This document shows positions 9,710-19,033 of a DNA stretch of 42,334 nucleotides, piece after piece. Source of the stretch: Caulobacteraceae bacterium (lineage in GTDB: Bacteria > Pseudomonadota > Alphaproteobacteria > Caulobacterales > Caulobacteraceae); assembly GCA_003165275.1 (NCBI GenBank), contig PLSW01000206.1:4868-47201 (forward strand), in the 5' to 3' direction. Each line of letters opens with the position of its first letter. The first letter of the stretch is position 1. Made by a program: the position numbers and the translations under genes. The notes under the pieces were generated by a model, which saw only the letters and a program-made list of their open reading frames with translations, did not search any database and was not told the DNA's origin.

Positions 9710-10627
9710 TCAGGCGGAGGCGGCGAACTGCGACTTCAGCACGCCCGGCTGCCCGTGCAGGTAGCCGCTGACCAGGGGGCCCGGCAGGCCGAGGTCCTGA
9801 ACGATTTCCGCCAATTCGCCGGGGGTGATGCGATGGTCGGCGAACTGCCGGAAGGCGGCGATCACCCGGACCATGTCCGTCGAATGGGGCGACAGGCGCA
9901 GGGCCGTCACCCCGGCGCTGCGCAGGTCGTCGAGGCTGGCGTCGGACAACTGCACCCCGTGCGACAGGGTTTGAACCCCGTTGATGGCCAGGAAGGGTTC
10001 CCCGTCGAGGGTGCCGACCGCCATGCCGTCCCGGTCCCGGTCGCAGACGAAGACGCAGGTGTCCTTGTGCAGCCCCTCAGCCCGGGCGTGATAGCAGCGG
10101 CCAGACAGCGCCAGTTGCAGCCGGCCGAAGGCGAACAGCTCGATCTCCAGCCCCGGATTGGCACGGCTGATGACCTCCAGGGCGCTCAGCGGCAACTCCG
10201 CATTGGCGCACAGCCGCACGCAGCCGCGCTCCACCAGCTCCCGCGCCGCGTCCTCGTTGTAGATGTTGAGCAGCGGTCCGGCGACGAACGGCGCGCCGGG
10301 CGGCCGATGAATCAAGCCCGACATATCGTTGATCTCCACCAGGCCCGGGCCCGTCGCCACGGACTTGACGGTGCGGCGGTCCCGCGGCGTGGTCGGCAGC
10401 GCCAGGGTGGACCAGACCACGGTCTTTCCCGCCCGCTTCAGCGTCTCAGCCGCCGCGACGAGAACCTTGGCCAGCAAGGGCTCGCGCTTGCCGCAGACGA
10501 CCTCGCCCAGATAGACCCGGTCCACGGCGGTCTCGCCCGCGATGCGCGCATAGAAGTCCGCCGTGCGGTCCGCCGGCCAGTTGAACAGCAACGGCCCCAG
10601 CGTCACTTCGACCTGAGAAGCGCTCAT
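9710..10627 (-). CDS. ubiV: UbiV-like U32 peptidase-family protein, O2-independent ubiquinone hydroxylation
   Basis: MSASQVEVTLGPLLFNWPADRTADFYARIAGETAVDRVYLGEVVCGKREPL...; cysteine set incl. GRCYHARAEGLHKDTCVFVCDRD. ATGA overlap with ubiU stop. Track ORF 9710-11104 over-extends upstream. Confidence 0.9.
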   Translation of the reverse strand: MSASQVEVTLGPLLFNWPADRTADFYARIAGETAVDRVYLGEVVCGKREPLLAKVLVAAAETLKRAGKTVVWSTLALPTTPRDRRTVKSVATGPGLVEINDMSGLIHRPPGAPFVAGPLLNIYNEDAARELVERGCVRLCANAELPLSALEVISRANPGLEIELFAFGRLQLALSGRCYHARAEGLHKDTCVFVCDRDRDGMAVGTLDGEPFLAINGVQTLSHGVQLSDASLDDLRSAGVTALRLSPHSTDMVRVIAAFRQFADHRITPGELAEIVQDLGLPGPLVSGYLHGQPGVLKSQFAASA

Positions 10628-11622
10628 CGCCACGTCTTTCTGTAGGCGCCCGGCGTCTCTCGCCCGCCTTCGGCGAGGCTGGAGAGCAGGGATTGGTAGG
10701 ACTCGGTCGACTGGCCGCGATCCAGGGCGTCGAGGGCGCCGCGGAAGGCCGCCGTGACGCGGGCGACATAGGCCTTGCCGCGCTGGCGCCCCTCGATCTT
10801 CACCGCACGCACTCCCGCCTCGCGCAGTTCGGCCAGCAGGCCCATGGCGTTCAGGCTGGTGGGCTCTTCGAACAGGTAGGAGTCGGCGCCGCGGGCCTCG
10901 AAACGCCCCTTGCACAGGGTGGGGTAGCCGGCGGCGCTCGCGGACTCGAACCGGTCGAGGGTGAAGCCGGCGAGCCGGGAAGTCAGTGTCCCGCCACGGT
11001 CCTCGAAGGTCACCGCCTCCGGCGGCGAGCAGACCCCCGAAAGATTGGGGGAGCGGCCGGTGACATAGGAGGACAGGGCGCAGCGTCCCTCGGCCATGAC
11101 GCACAGGCCGCCGAAGACGAACGCCTCCGTCTCCACCGAGACGTCACGATTGAGGGCGGCGATTTCCGGCGCCGACAGTACCCGGGGTAGGACCACCCGC
11201 CGGACCCCGTACTCCTGGGCGTAGTAGTTGACGGAATCGGCCGACCCAGCCGCGGCCTGGACCGACAGGTGCAGCCGAAGCCCGGGATGGGTCTTGTGCG
11301 CATAGGCCAGCACCGCCAGGTCGGCGACGATGATGGCGTCCGCGCCGGCCCGGACCGCGGCGTCGACGGAGGTCTTCCAGGTGTCCACCGCCCCCGCCCG
11401 GGCGAAGGTGTTGATGGTGACCATGACCTTGGCGCCGCGGCCGTGCGCCCAGTCGGTCGCTTCTTTGAGTTCGGCGGGGGAGAAGTTCAGGCCGGGGAAG
11501 TTCCGCGCGTTGGTCTCGTCGCGCAGGCCGCAGTAGACGCTGTCGGCGCCGGCCTCGACGGCGGCGCGGAGCATGGCCGGGGAGCCGGCCGGGCAGACCA
11601 GCTCAACGCTGCCCATGGTCAT
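10624..11622 (-). CDS. ubiU: UbiU-like U32 peptidase-family protein
   Basis: VELVCPAGSPAMLRAAVEAGADSVYCGLRDETNARNFPGLNFSPAEL...FVFGGLCVMAEGRCALSSYVTGRSPNLSGVCSP...GYPTLCKGRF...KIEGRQRGKAYV. Confidence 0.95.
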   Translation of the reverse strand: MTMGSVELVCPAGSPAMLRAAVEAGADSVYCGLRDETNARNFPGLNFSPAELKEATDWAHGRGAKVMVTINTFARAGAVDTWKTSVDAAVRAGADAIIVADLAVLAYAHKTHPGLRLHLSVQAAAGSADSVNYYAQEYGVRRVVLPRVLSAPEIAALNRDVSVETEAFVFGGLCVMAEGRCALSSYVTGRSPNLSGVCSPPEAVTFEDRGGTLTSRLAGFTLDRFESASAAGYPTLCKGRFEARGADSYLFEEPTSLNAMGLLAELREAGVRAVKIEGRQRGKAYVARVTAAFRGALDALDRGQSTESYQSLLSSLAEGGRETPGAYRKTWR

Positions 11623-12176
11623 GCGCCCGCGGCGGCGACGCGGCGGGCCTCGGCCTGCCGCAAAACGAAGCGAAGGCCCGAGTTCGCCAGGCCGCTCGCC
11701 GGCGCGGCGAGGCCCAGCAGGTCCGCGAAGGTGAGTTCGGCCGCTTCAAGGGTGTTGTGCAGCGCCATCACCGCCTGGACCTCGCCGTCGACCCGGATGT
11801 CGCGGGAAAAGAAGGCCGCGTCGGCGTCGATCGAGCCGTCGAACAGCCCGAGCAGCGACGCCAGGGGGCCGGAAATCCGGGCCGCACAGGGCCTGGGGTC
11901 ATCGCGGCGGACGACCTGAACGGTCCCGGAGGTTCCGTGGGGCGTCAGGCGGAAGGCCACCGGCATTTCATTGGGCAGGAGCAGAAAGGACGACGCCTGA
12001 AACGATCCCAGCCGTTCGAAGACGTCGGGCCTGCGCCGGGCGACGCGCCGCAAGGCGAGGCTGAGCAGGGTCTCGACGGGGGGTCTGAGGGCCATGAGGA
12101 TGTCGGAGGCGGCGCGATCCGGCGAAGGGCGGCTTGCCCCCGGCGTCCGGACGCCGAACCGATGCCCTTTGCGCAT
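11619..12176 (-). CDS. ubiT: UbiT-like SCP2 sterol-carrier domain protein
   Basis: SCP2-like tail FFSRDIRVDGEVQAVMALHNTLEAAELTFADLLG; overlaps ubiU start by ATGA. Alternative start at 12095 (MALRPPVETLL). Confidence 0.85.
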   Translation of the reverse strand: MRKGHRFGVRTPGASRPSPDRAASDILMALRPPVETLLSLALRRVARRRPDVFERLGSFQASSFLLLPNEMPVAFRLTPHGTSGTVQVVRRDDPRPCAARISGPLASLLGLFDGSIDADAAFFSRDIRVDGEVQAVMALHNTLEAAELTFADLLGLAAPASGLANSGLRFVLRQAEARRVAAAGA

Positions 12177-12280
12177 GCGCGACCCTCACAATTGTCTTCC
12201 GCTCACCCCGGGCCGGAGACTACGCGACTCCGGCCGGGCGAACCGTCAGGCAGCGTTCCGTGCATCGCCCGGCCTGGGCA

Positions 12281-12294
12281 TTGATCTGGGTCAA
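12281..12294. promoter_or_regulatory. FNR/FixK/Dnr-type box TTGATCTGGGTCAA
   Basis: TTGAT-CTGG-GTCAA, 9/10 match to TTGAT-N4-ATCAA, in the intergenic region directly upstream of ubiT. Confidence 0.7.
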
Positions 12295-12342
12295 CCGACA
12301 GCGAGGCCGTCCGATCGTCGGCGCGGCCCGCGCCGCACACGT

Positions 12343-14058
12343 TCAACCCAGGGCGCCGCGAACGCCGATCGGCCGGTCCGCCGGATCGATCAGGACGCCG
12401 GGGTTCAGCACGCCGGCGGGGTCCAGCACCGCCTTGGCGCCGGCCAGGGCCGCGCGGAACAGCGGCGGCGACTGGCGCTCGTACCCGCCGCGATGATCGC
12501 GGCCGACGGCGTGGTGGTGGGTGATCGTGCCGCCCAGGGCGACGACGATCTCGTTGGTCGCCGCCTTGATTTCGCGCCACTTGGCTAGGGAGTCAGCCAG
12601 ATCCCCCGTCCGCGTCCCCACCGCCGAATAGGAGAAATAGGGGGCCGGGCCGTCCGGGTAGACATGGGTGAAGCGGCAGGCGACGCCGGCCTCGTGGCCG
12701 CAGACCTCGCGGATCACCGCGGCGGTCCGCTCCCGAACGCCCTCGTAGAGGGTCTCGAACCGATCCCAGGTGATCGCGGTCTCGAAGGTGTCGGTGATCA
12801 TGCCCAGGGCCACCATCAGGTCGCGGTAGTAGGGCATGCGGATGAAGGCGTTGCGCCACTGTCCCGCCGCGCCCTGGCGATGCTCCGCCGCCCCTTCGCG
12901 CGGGGCCAGCGAGCGTCGAGCGGCCTCGACGTCGTAGAGGCCCCCATGATCGGCGACCAGTTCGAGGGCGCGATGCATCCAGGCGTCCAGGGGATGGTCA
13001 GCGGACTCGAACCCCAGCACCAGGATCGCGGATACGCCGTCGCCAACGCCGTTGTTGCGCGCCTCGACCGGGTCCAGCAGCCGGCAGTTGGTGGGAAAGA
13101 GGCCTGACTGCGAGAGGGCCCGCACCGCGGCGACCGCCTTGGCCATACTGGGGAAGGCGATGCTGGCTGAGGCCTGGAAGGTCGGCCGATCCTGCAGGCG
13201 CATCCAGGCCTCGACGATGACCCCGAGGCTGCCTTCCGATCCGACGATCATGCGGTCCGGCGACGGACCCGCCCCCGATCCGGGGAGACGCCGCGTTTCA
13301 AGGATCCCGGCCGGGGTGACGGTGCGGGTCGACTCCACGAAGTCGTCGATGTGCGTGTAGAGCGACGCATAGTGGCCGCCGCTGCGGGTGGCGATCCAGC
13401 CGCCGAGGGTGGAGAACTGCAGACTCTGAGGGAAATGGCGCAGGGTCAGGCCGTGCGGCTTCAGCTGCGCCTCGAGCTCGGGTCCCAGCGCGCCGGCCTG
13501 GATGCGGGCGGCGCGGCTGGCGCGGTCGATCTCCACGACCCCGTTCAGATATTGCAGATCGAGGGACACCGTCCCCGCGTAGGAATCTCCTACATCCGGC
13601 TCGACCCCGCCGCAGACGCTGGATCCCCCACCGAAGGGGATGACCGCGATATTCGCGCCGGAGGCCCAGTCGAGGACGGCGGCGACATCGGACTCGGTCC
13701 TTGGGAAGGCGACGAGGTCCGGCGGCTGGGGCACGTCACGTAAGAACATCCGCGCCACGTCCGCGAAGGACTTGCCGAGGCTGTGGACCAGCCGGTCGTA
13801 CGGCGTGGCCGAGACGATGGACGCCAGGGCGGCGGGCGGGGCGATGCGCGGCGCGCGAAGGTCAAAGTCCGACTCCCGGGGCGCGGTGACCTCAACGAGG
13901 TCGCCACCGAACCGGCCGGCGGCCGCGCGCACCCGCGCCTCCTCGTCGGCGGAGAGATGCTCGTCGGCATAGCCCCAGCCGTAGAAGCGCAGCTTGCCAC
14001 GGTGGGACAGGGTGTCGGACTGGGTCATCGGTCGGGCTCCGGTCTGGTCTTTATTCAC
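12343..14058 (-). CDS. FAD-linked oxidase (PCMH-type), alkyldihydroxyacetonephosphate synthase-like
   Basis: RFYGWGYADEHLS..., IAVIPFGGGSSVCGGVEP, HFPQSLQFSTLGGWIATRSGG, GGTITHHHAVGRDH. GTG start overlaps upstream TGA; alternative ATG at about 14028. Confidence 0.85.
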   Translation of the reverse strand: MNKDQTGARPMTQSDTLSHRGKLRFYGWGYADEHLSADEEARVRAAAGRFGGDLVEVTAPRESDFDLRAPRIAPPAALASIVSATPYDRLVHSLGKSFADVARMFLRDVPQPPDLVAFPRTESDVAAVLDWASGANIAVIPFGGGSSVCGGVEPDVGDSYAGTVSLDLQYLNGVVEIDRASRAARIQAGALGPELEAQLKPHGLTLRHFPQSLQFSTLGGWIATRSGGHYASLYTHIDDFVESTRTVTPAGILETRRLPGSGAGPSPDRMIVGSEGSLGVIVEAWMRLQDRPTFQASASIAFPSMAKAVAAVRALSQSGLFPTNCRLLDPVEARNNGVGDGVSAILVLGFESADHPLDAWMHRALELVADHGGLYDVEAARRSLAPREGAAEHRQGAAGQWRNAFIRMPYYRDLMVALGMITDTFETAITWDRFETLYEGVRERTAAVIREVCGHEAGVACRFTHVYPDGPAPYFSYSAVGTRTGDLADSLAKWREIKAATNEIVVALGGTITHHHAVGRDHRGGYERQSPPLFRAALAGAKAVLDPAGVLNPGVLIDPADRPIGVRGALG

Positions 14059-15185
14059 GCCCTGAACCGCGCCGGCGAAAATGGCTCGGCCCGCAGGCCC
14101 CGGTCGGCGAGATCGGCGGGCAGGGAGCGTCCCAGGGCCAGGGCCGCGCCCAGACGGGCGGCGGCGGGGGCGGTCTGCATCCCGTAGCCGCCCTGGCCCG
14201 CGAACCAGAAAAGGCCCTCGGCCACCGGATCATAGCCGTACACCGGCGTGCGATCGGGGGCGAATGTCCGCAGCCCCGCCCAGGCGCGCTGGATCCGCCG
14301 CACGGGCAGATCGGCCACCGCCTGGATGCGATCGACGCAGATGGCGATGTCCAGCTCATCGGGGGCGGCGTCGACCGGCGCAGACGGGGTCTCGTCGGCG
14401 GGGGAGGCCAGCAGGCGGCCGGACTCCGGCTTGAAATAGAACTGCTCGTCCACGTCGATCACCGTCGGCCAGGCCGCCAGGTTCGCCTGGGCGGGGGGAT
14501 CGATAAGGATCGCCGTGCGCCGCAGGGGTTGCAGGCCGAGCGGCGCGGCGCCGGCCAAGGCTGCGATCTGGTCGCACCAGGCGCCGGCGGCGTTGACGAT
14601 CGCGGCCGTCTCGATGGTGTCGCCATCGGCCAGCCGCACGCGCCATCCGGACCCGGCCCGTTCAATGCCCTCGACGCCGGCGTTCAGCCGAAAGTCCGCA
14701 CCCCGGGCCCGGGCCAAACGCAGATAGCCGGTGTGCAGGGCGTTGGTGTCGATGTCGCAGGCATTGGGCTCGAACACCGCACGCACCACGGCCCCCGCGC
14801 GCAGGACCGGGACCATCGCGCGGGCCGCCTCGCCACTGACCTCGCGCATCTCGCTGCCGGTGGCGGCGATCTCCGCGGAGTGAGCGTCCAAGGCAGGGAG
14901 TTGGTCCAGCGCGGCGATGGTCAGGCAGCCGCGGCGGGTCAGGAGCGGATAGTCGCTGAAGCCAACGGGGGGCGCGTCGAAGAAGCCGCGCCCGGCCAGG
15001 GTCAGCCGCCGCACCCAGGCGTTGCCGTAGGATTCGATGAACATCGCCGCCGAGCGGCCGGTGGTGTGATGGCCGTGGCGGTCCTCCCGCTCGACCACCA
15101 GCACCCTGGCGTGGGCCGCCAGCTCGCAGGCGATGGAGGCGCCCGCGATCCCAGAGCCGCAGATCAGAAAGTCATAGGCCGACAT
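14055..15185 (-). CDS. DadA/glycine-oxidase-like FAD-dependent oxidoreductase
   Basis: 376 aa. YDFLICGSGIAGASIACELAAHARVLVVEREDRHGHHTTGRSAAMF...; C-terminal GLFWFAGQGGYGMQTAPAAARLGAALALG. Confidence 0.9.
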   Translation of the reverse strand: MSAYDFLICGSGIAGASIACELAAHARVLVVEREDRHGHHTTGRSAAMFIESYGNAWVRRLTLAGRGFFDAPPVGFSDYPLLTRRGCLTIAALDQLPALDAHSAEIAATGSEMREVSGEAARAMVPVLRAGAVVRAVFEPNACDIDTNALHTGYLRLARARGADFRLNAGVEGIERAGSGWRVRLADGDTIETAAIVNAAGAWCDQIAALAGAAPLGLQPLRRTAILIDPPAQANLAAWPTVIDVDEQFYFKPESGRLLASPADETPSAPVDAAPDELDIAICVDRIQAVADLPVRRIQRAWAGLRTFAPDRTPVYGYDPVAEGLFWFAGQGGYGMQTAPAAARLGAALALGRSLPADLADRGLRAEPFSPARFRA

Positions 15186-15244
15186 GGCGTCCCCAGAGCC
15201 GAGCGCTCCCTTCTGTCGTTAGCACGCCGACCGCAAGGGCCGCC

Positions 15245-16948
15245 TCAATATCCGCCGTCGCCGTACCAGGAGGCGAACTCCTCGAAGCCCGGCACCTCCG
15301 TGGCGTTGGCCAGGGCGTCGATGGCCACCTGCACCACCGCGGTTCGCCCACAGTTCAATGCCCGCGCCACCGCTGGCGCGATGTCCTCGGCGCGATCGAC
15401 GAATTCGCCATGGGCGCCGAAGCCCTCGGCGACTTTGTCCAGCCGCACCTGGTCGCCCCAGTGGGCTTCGGTCTCCGGCGACTGCAGGCCGAAGGCGCCC
15501 TTGTAGACCGCGACCTCCAGGCCCCAGGAATAGTCGCAGCCGACGATGCAGACCACCGGCAGCTTCTTGCGCACCGCCGTCTCCAGTTCCGAGATGTGGA
15601 ACAGGAACGAGGAGTCCCCGGTGATCAGCACCACCCGCCGGGACGCGCCGACGGCGATCTGCGCGCCGATGGCGTGGGGCAGGCCCGTGCCCAGGTGGCC
15701 GAAGTTCTGGCACCACAGCAGGTCCCGCGGTGCGATCTGGCCGTAGGCGCCGGTGAAGATGCTCACCGAGCCGCCGTCGCGGATCAGCACGGCGTCCCGG
15801 GGCAGGTCCTTGGTCGCCTCGATGGCGAAGCGGGCCGGATGGACCGGAGTCGAGCGGGTGGAGGCGGTGTCGAGGAGCAGCGACTTGAACGCCGCAAAGG
15901 CGGTTTCCGCGGCCAGCAACTCAGCCGAGGGCTTGCGGTTCAGCGCCCGGAGCGGCGCGGTCAGCTGCGGGGCGATGTCCCGCAGGTCGCCGACCAGGGG
16001 CGCGTCAATGGGCCGGTTGACGCCGATGGCGAGGGGATCGCGCTCGATATAGATCCATTTACGGCGGGTCTCGCCCTGGGCCCAGTGGCGGCCGACGCCA
16101 TAGTGGATCGGCTCGCCGATCTCGGTGCCGATGGCGATGACGAGGTCCGCCCGCGCCACGGCCTCGACGCCCACGGGCGAGGCGTAGGGAAACGTCCGGT
16201 GCTCCAGCCCGGGCAGCACCGCCGCGCCGCCGGGGGTCTGGATGACGGGGCATTCCAGGGCCCGCGCCAGTTCGGCGACCGCCTCGTGGGCGCGGGAGAT
16301 GAACACCCCCTGCCCGACCAGCAGAATCGGCGCCTTGGCCACGCGCACCAGCTCCACCGCCGCCGCTATTTGCCCCGGATCGGCGGCCTGGTGGGTGAGC
16401 CGGTAGGCGGACGGCGGCGGCGCGGGGGGCAGGTCCAGCGGCGTCTGCATCACGCTCATCGGATATTCGATGTAGACCGGACCCGGGGTTCCCGAGAGGG
16501 CGCGGCGGAAGGCCTCGTGGAAGATCTCGTCGACCTGCTCGGCGAACTCGATGACGCCGACATACTTCATCGCCGCCTCGAAATATCGCGGCTGATGGGT
16601 GTACTGGAACCGGCCCTTGCGCACCCGCTGCTCGAAGATCCGCTGCCGCTGGCCGGCGATGAACAGGGTGGGCGTGTTCTCCTTGGCGGCGCAGATCGCC
16701 GCGGCGGCGAGGTTAGCGACGCCGGGCCCCTGGTTGCCGACCACGACGCCAGGGATTCCGGTCATGCGCCACTGGCCATCGGCCATGAAGGCGCCGGCCT
16801 GTTCATGGTGCGGGGCGATCACCCGCCAGCCGCGGGCCTCGGCGGCGATGAACATCGCCGCGAAGCTCGGATCGGGAATGCCGAACAGGGTCTTCAGCCC
16901 CTCGGCCTCCATCAACTCAAGCATCCGGTCGTGCACAAACTGGGACAT
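15245..16948 (-). CDS. Thiamine-diphosphate-dependent enzyme (acetolactate synthase/benzoylformate decarboxylase-like)
   Basis: MSQFVHDRMLELMEAEGLKTLFGIPDPSFAAMF...HHEQAGAFMADGQWRMTG (catalytic Glu region); ThDP-binding GDSSFLFHISELETAVRKKLPVVCIVGCDYSWG. The 1033-aa track ORF is a spurious upstream extension. Confidence 0.9.
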   Translation of the reverse strand: MSQFVHDRMLELMEAEGLKTLFGIPDPSFAAMFIAAEARGWRVIAPHHEQAGAFMADGQWRMTGIPGVVVGNQGPGVANLAAAAICAAKENTPTLFIAGQRQRIFEQRVRKGRFQYTHQPRYFEAAMKYVGVIEFAEQVDEIFHEAFRRALSGTPGPVYIEYPMSVMQTPLDLPPAPPPSAYRLTHQAADPGQIAAAVELVRVAKAPILLVGQGVFISRAHEAVAELARALECPVIQTPGGAAVLPGLEHRTFPYASPVGVEAVARADLVIAIGTEIGEPIHYGVGRHWAQGETRRKWIYIERDPLAIGVNRPIDAPLVGDLRDIAPQLTAPLRALNRKPSAELLAAETAFAAFKSLLLDTASTRSTPVHPARFAIEATKDLPRDAVLIRDGGSVSIFTGAYGQIAPRDLLWCQNFGHLGTGLPHAIGAQIAVGASRRVVLITGDSSFLFHISELETAVRKKLPVVCIVGCDYSWGLEVAVYKGAFGLQSPETEAHWGDQVRLDKVAEGFGAHGEFVDRAEDIAPAVARALNCGRTAVVQVAIDALANATEVPGFEEFASWYGDGGY

Positions 16949-17037
16949 GCGCTCTCCTCCACCGCTGTTCCGCGGATTGATTGTCTGGTGCAACAGGGTC
17001 TCCGGTCCGGCCGGCGCGGCCTCGCGCCAGCGCGCGG

Positions 17038-18825
17038 TCAGGCCGGCGATCTGCTGCGATAGGTCGTCGTCGTCGCCGCCGCGGTTTCGGCGACGAACTG
17101 GCGCAGGGCCTGCACCAGTTCCGGCGTCAGCCGCGCGCGCACCCCAGGGTCCGCCCAGAAGGGGTTCATCACCACGCACCGCACCAGCACCAGGTGATCG
17201 ACGTCCCGCCGGCCGCGATAGCTCGCCACATGGCCGTCGATCAGGTCGGGGCAGGCCAGGGCCGACAATACGGTCCGTGACATGGAAAAGTCGGGCGATG
17301 CGGCGATGCGGGCCTGTACCGCCGCCGTGCGGGCGTTGGCGAGGCTGAGGGCTTCGCCGTCCTCGGCGATCGAGAAACAGAAGATGTTGGTGTCCGTCGG
17401 ATCGAGGGGACGCAGCAGCGGAACCCCTTCCGTCAGCGCCTCGCGGATGGCGCCGCAGGCCTCGATGGTGGAGCGCAGCACCGCGCCCAAGCCCTCCGGC
17501 CCGAAACCCAAGGTCTTGCCGACGAGCCAGGTGGCCGCCGCGCCGGTGGCCGGCCGCGATCCTTCCAGGGTGGTGGTCCAGGGCGCGGGACCCAGTTCCG
17601 CTCGCTCCACATAAGGCGCGGCGAAGGACGAGATCGTGTCGTGGTCTGCGTCCCGGACCAGAAGGGCGCCGCAGGCATAGGGCGCGTAGGCCAGCTTGTG
17701 CGGGTCGATGGTCACCGTGTCGGCCCGCCGCACCGCATGCAGCGCTCGCCTGCGCGCCGGCTTGAGCAGGGGTTCGTGCGGCCCCAGGGCGCAGAAGCAG
17801 CCGCCGTAGGCCGCATCGACGTGATGCCAGATGTCCAGCTCCTCGCCGGTTTCCAAGGCCGCCAGGTGGTCGGCGACGGCGTCGATGGGGTCGATCTCGC
17901 CCATCTCCGTCGAGCCGGCGACACTGACCACCATCAGCACCGGCCTCCCTTGCCCCCGCGCCTCCTCGATGCGGGCGGCAAGGCCGGCGACGCAGAGCCG
18001 CCCCTCGACGTCCACCGGCGCGGTCCAGAAGGCCTCCTCGCCCAGGCCGAACACGTTCGCCGCCTTCACCCAGGAATAGTGCTTGTGGCCGGGGGCGATC
18101 AGCACCGGACCGCGATAGGGCCGGCCACTGCAGCGGCCGATGCGCTCGGCCGCCGCGAACGGATTGCCGAGCACTAGGCTGCGGGCGCGCAGGGCCGCCT
18201 CGCTCACACCGAACTCCGCGATCAGGCTCCTGTAGCGCCGGGCGGTCATGTGGGCGGCGGCGAAGACGTCGAGGGGCCGGCCGAGCTCCTCGGCGAGGCA
18301 CAGGCCCAGCGCCAGCCGGTGATCCATGCGGTAGCGGGCGCGCCATACCGCCTCCAGATTGGCCACCGTGCCGCCGGAGGTGAAGTGGCCCCGCGCCGCG
18401 TTCGGATCGAACCCGATCATCTCGGCCAGCATCGCCACGGCCTCGGTTTCGATCACCGTGCCTACCTTCGAGGCCTCCTTGGATGAATTGTTCGGATTGT
18501 GCAGCAGAGCCGCGAAGTGTCCGAGCAGGGCGGGCAGCGCCAGCTCGGAGACCATGTGGCCCATGTAGCGGGGCGGATAGGTCGGCACCTCGCCGCGCAG
18601 CTGCTCGACCAGCTCGGCGAGCCGCTCGCGCAGACGCAGCTGTTCGCCCAGAAAGCGGGGCTCGGCCTGGTCGGCGCCGGAGATCGCCGCGGGATCGTCG
18701 CCGAACAGGCTCTTGCGCCAGTCGAACCAGTCGTCCAGCACCGACTGTAGCTGGCCCCTCACCCAGGCCTCGTTCTCGGACTTGGGTCCGAGGAAGTAGG
18801 GCTTAAACGGTGTCAGATCGGTCAT
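17038..18825 (-). CDS. Pyridoxal-phosphate-dependent group II amino-acid decarboxylase (GAD/DABA/tyrosine decarboxylase-like)
   Basis: MTDLTPFKPYFLGPKSENEAW...GHFTSGGTVANLEAVWRAR...HHVDAAYGG...DTVTIDPHKLAYAPYACGALLVRD (PLP-Lys motif DPHK). Start at 18825 preferred over the longer track ORF. Confidence 0.9.
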   Translation of the reverse strand: MTDLTPFKPYFLGPKSENEAWVRGQLQSVLDDWFDWRKSLFGDDPAAISGADQAEPRFLGEQLRLRERLAELVEQLRGEVPTYPPRYMGHMVSELALPALLGHFAALLHNPNNSSKEASKVGTVIETEAVAMLAEMIGFDPNAARGHFTSGGTVANLEAVWRARYRMDHRLALGLCLAEELGRPLDVFAAAHMTARRYRSLIAEFGVSEAALRARSLVLGNPFAAAERIGRCSGRPYRGPVLIAPGHKHYSWVKAANVFGLGEEAFWTAPVDVEGRLCVAGLAARIEEARGQGRPVLMVVSVAGSTEMGEIDPIDAVADHLAALETGEELDIWHHVDAAYGGCFCALGPHEPLLKPARRRALHAVRRADTVTIDPHKLAYAPYACGALLVRDADHDTISSFAAPYVERAELGPAPWTTTLEGSRPATGAAATWLVGKTLGFGPEGLGAVLRSTIEACGAIREALTEGVPLLRPLDPTDTNIFCFSIAEDGEALSLANARTAAVQARIAASPDFSMSRTVLSALACPDLIDGHVASYRGRRDVDHLVLVRCVVMNPFWADPGVRARLTPELVQALRQFVAETAAATTTTYRSRSPA

Positions 18826-18871
18826 GGCGCTCTCGTTGCGCCAGCCTTCGCCGGTCGGGCGACGGTCGGCA

Positions 18872-18885
18872 TTGATGACGATCAC
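18872..18885. promoter_or_regulatory. FNR/FixK-like box TTGATGACGATCAC
   Basis: 9/10 match to TTGAT-N4-ATCAA, 47 bp upstream of the decarboxylase ATG. Confidence 0.5.
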
Positions 18886-18958
18886 AATCGGGCCGCCTTC
18901 GGACCGATCGGCGCGACAAGTCGGCGATGCATCCGGTGAAGCCGGGCCAAGCGCGTCA

Positions 18959-18972
18959 ATGATCCAGATCAA
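18959..18972. promoter_or_regulatory. FNR/FixK-like box ATGATCCAGATCAA
   Basis: 9/10 match to TTGAT-N4-ATCAA, about 62 bp upstream of the preferred Rid-like ATG (19034). Confidence 0.4.
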
Positions 18973-19033
18973 GGACGACGGGCGCCGAAGCGCCGACACA
19001 AGCGCCAGTTGGGCGTTGAAAGGTCGGCGGGCC

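Noticed and set aside
15410-17062. 550-aa plus ORF
   Set aside because: Shadow of the ThDP enzyme; His/Gly/Arg-rich low-plausibility sequence.
15245-18346. 1033-aa minus ORF
   Set aside because: Only the 15245-16948 part is coding (ThDP enzyme); the upstream part is out-of-frame reading through the decarboxylase gene.
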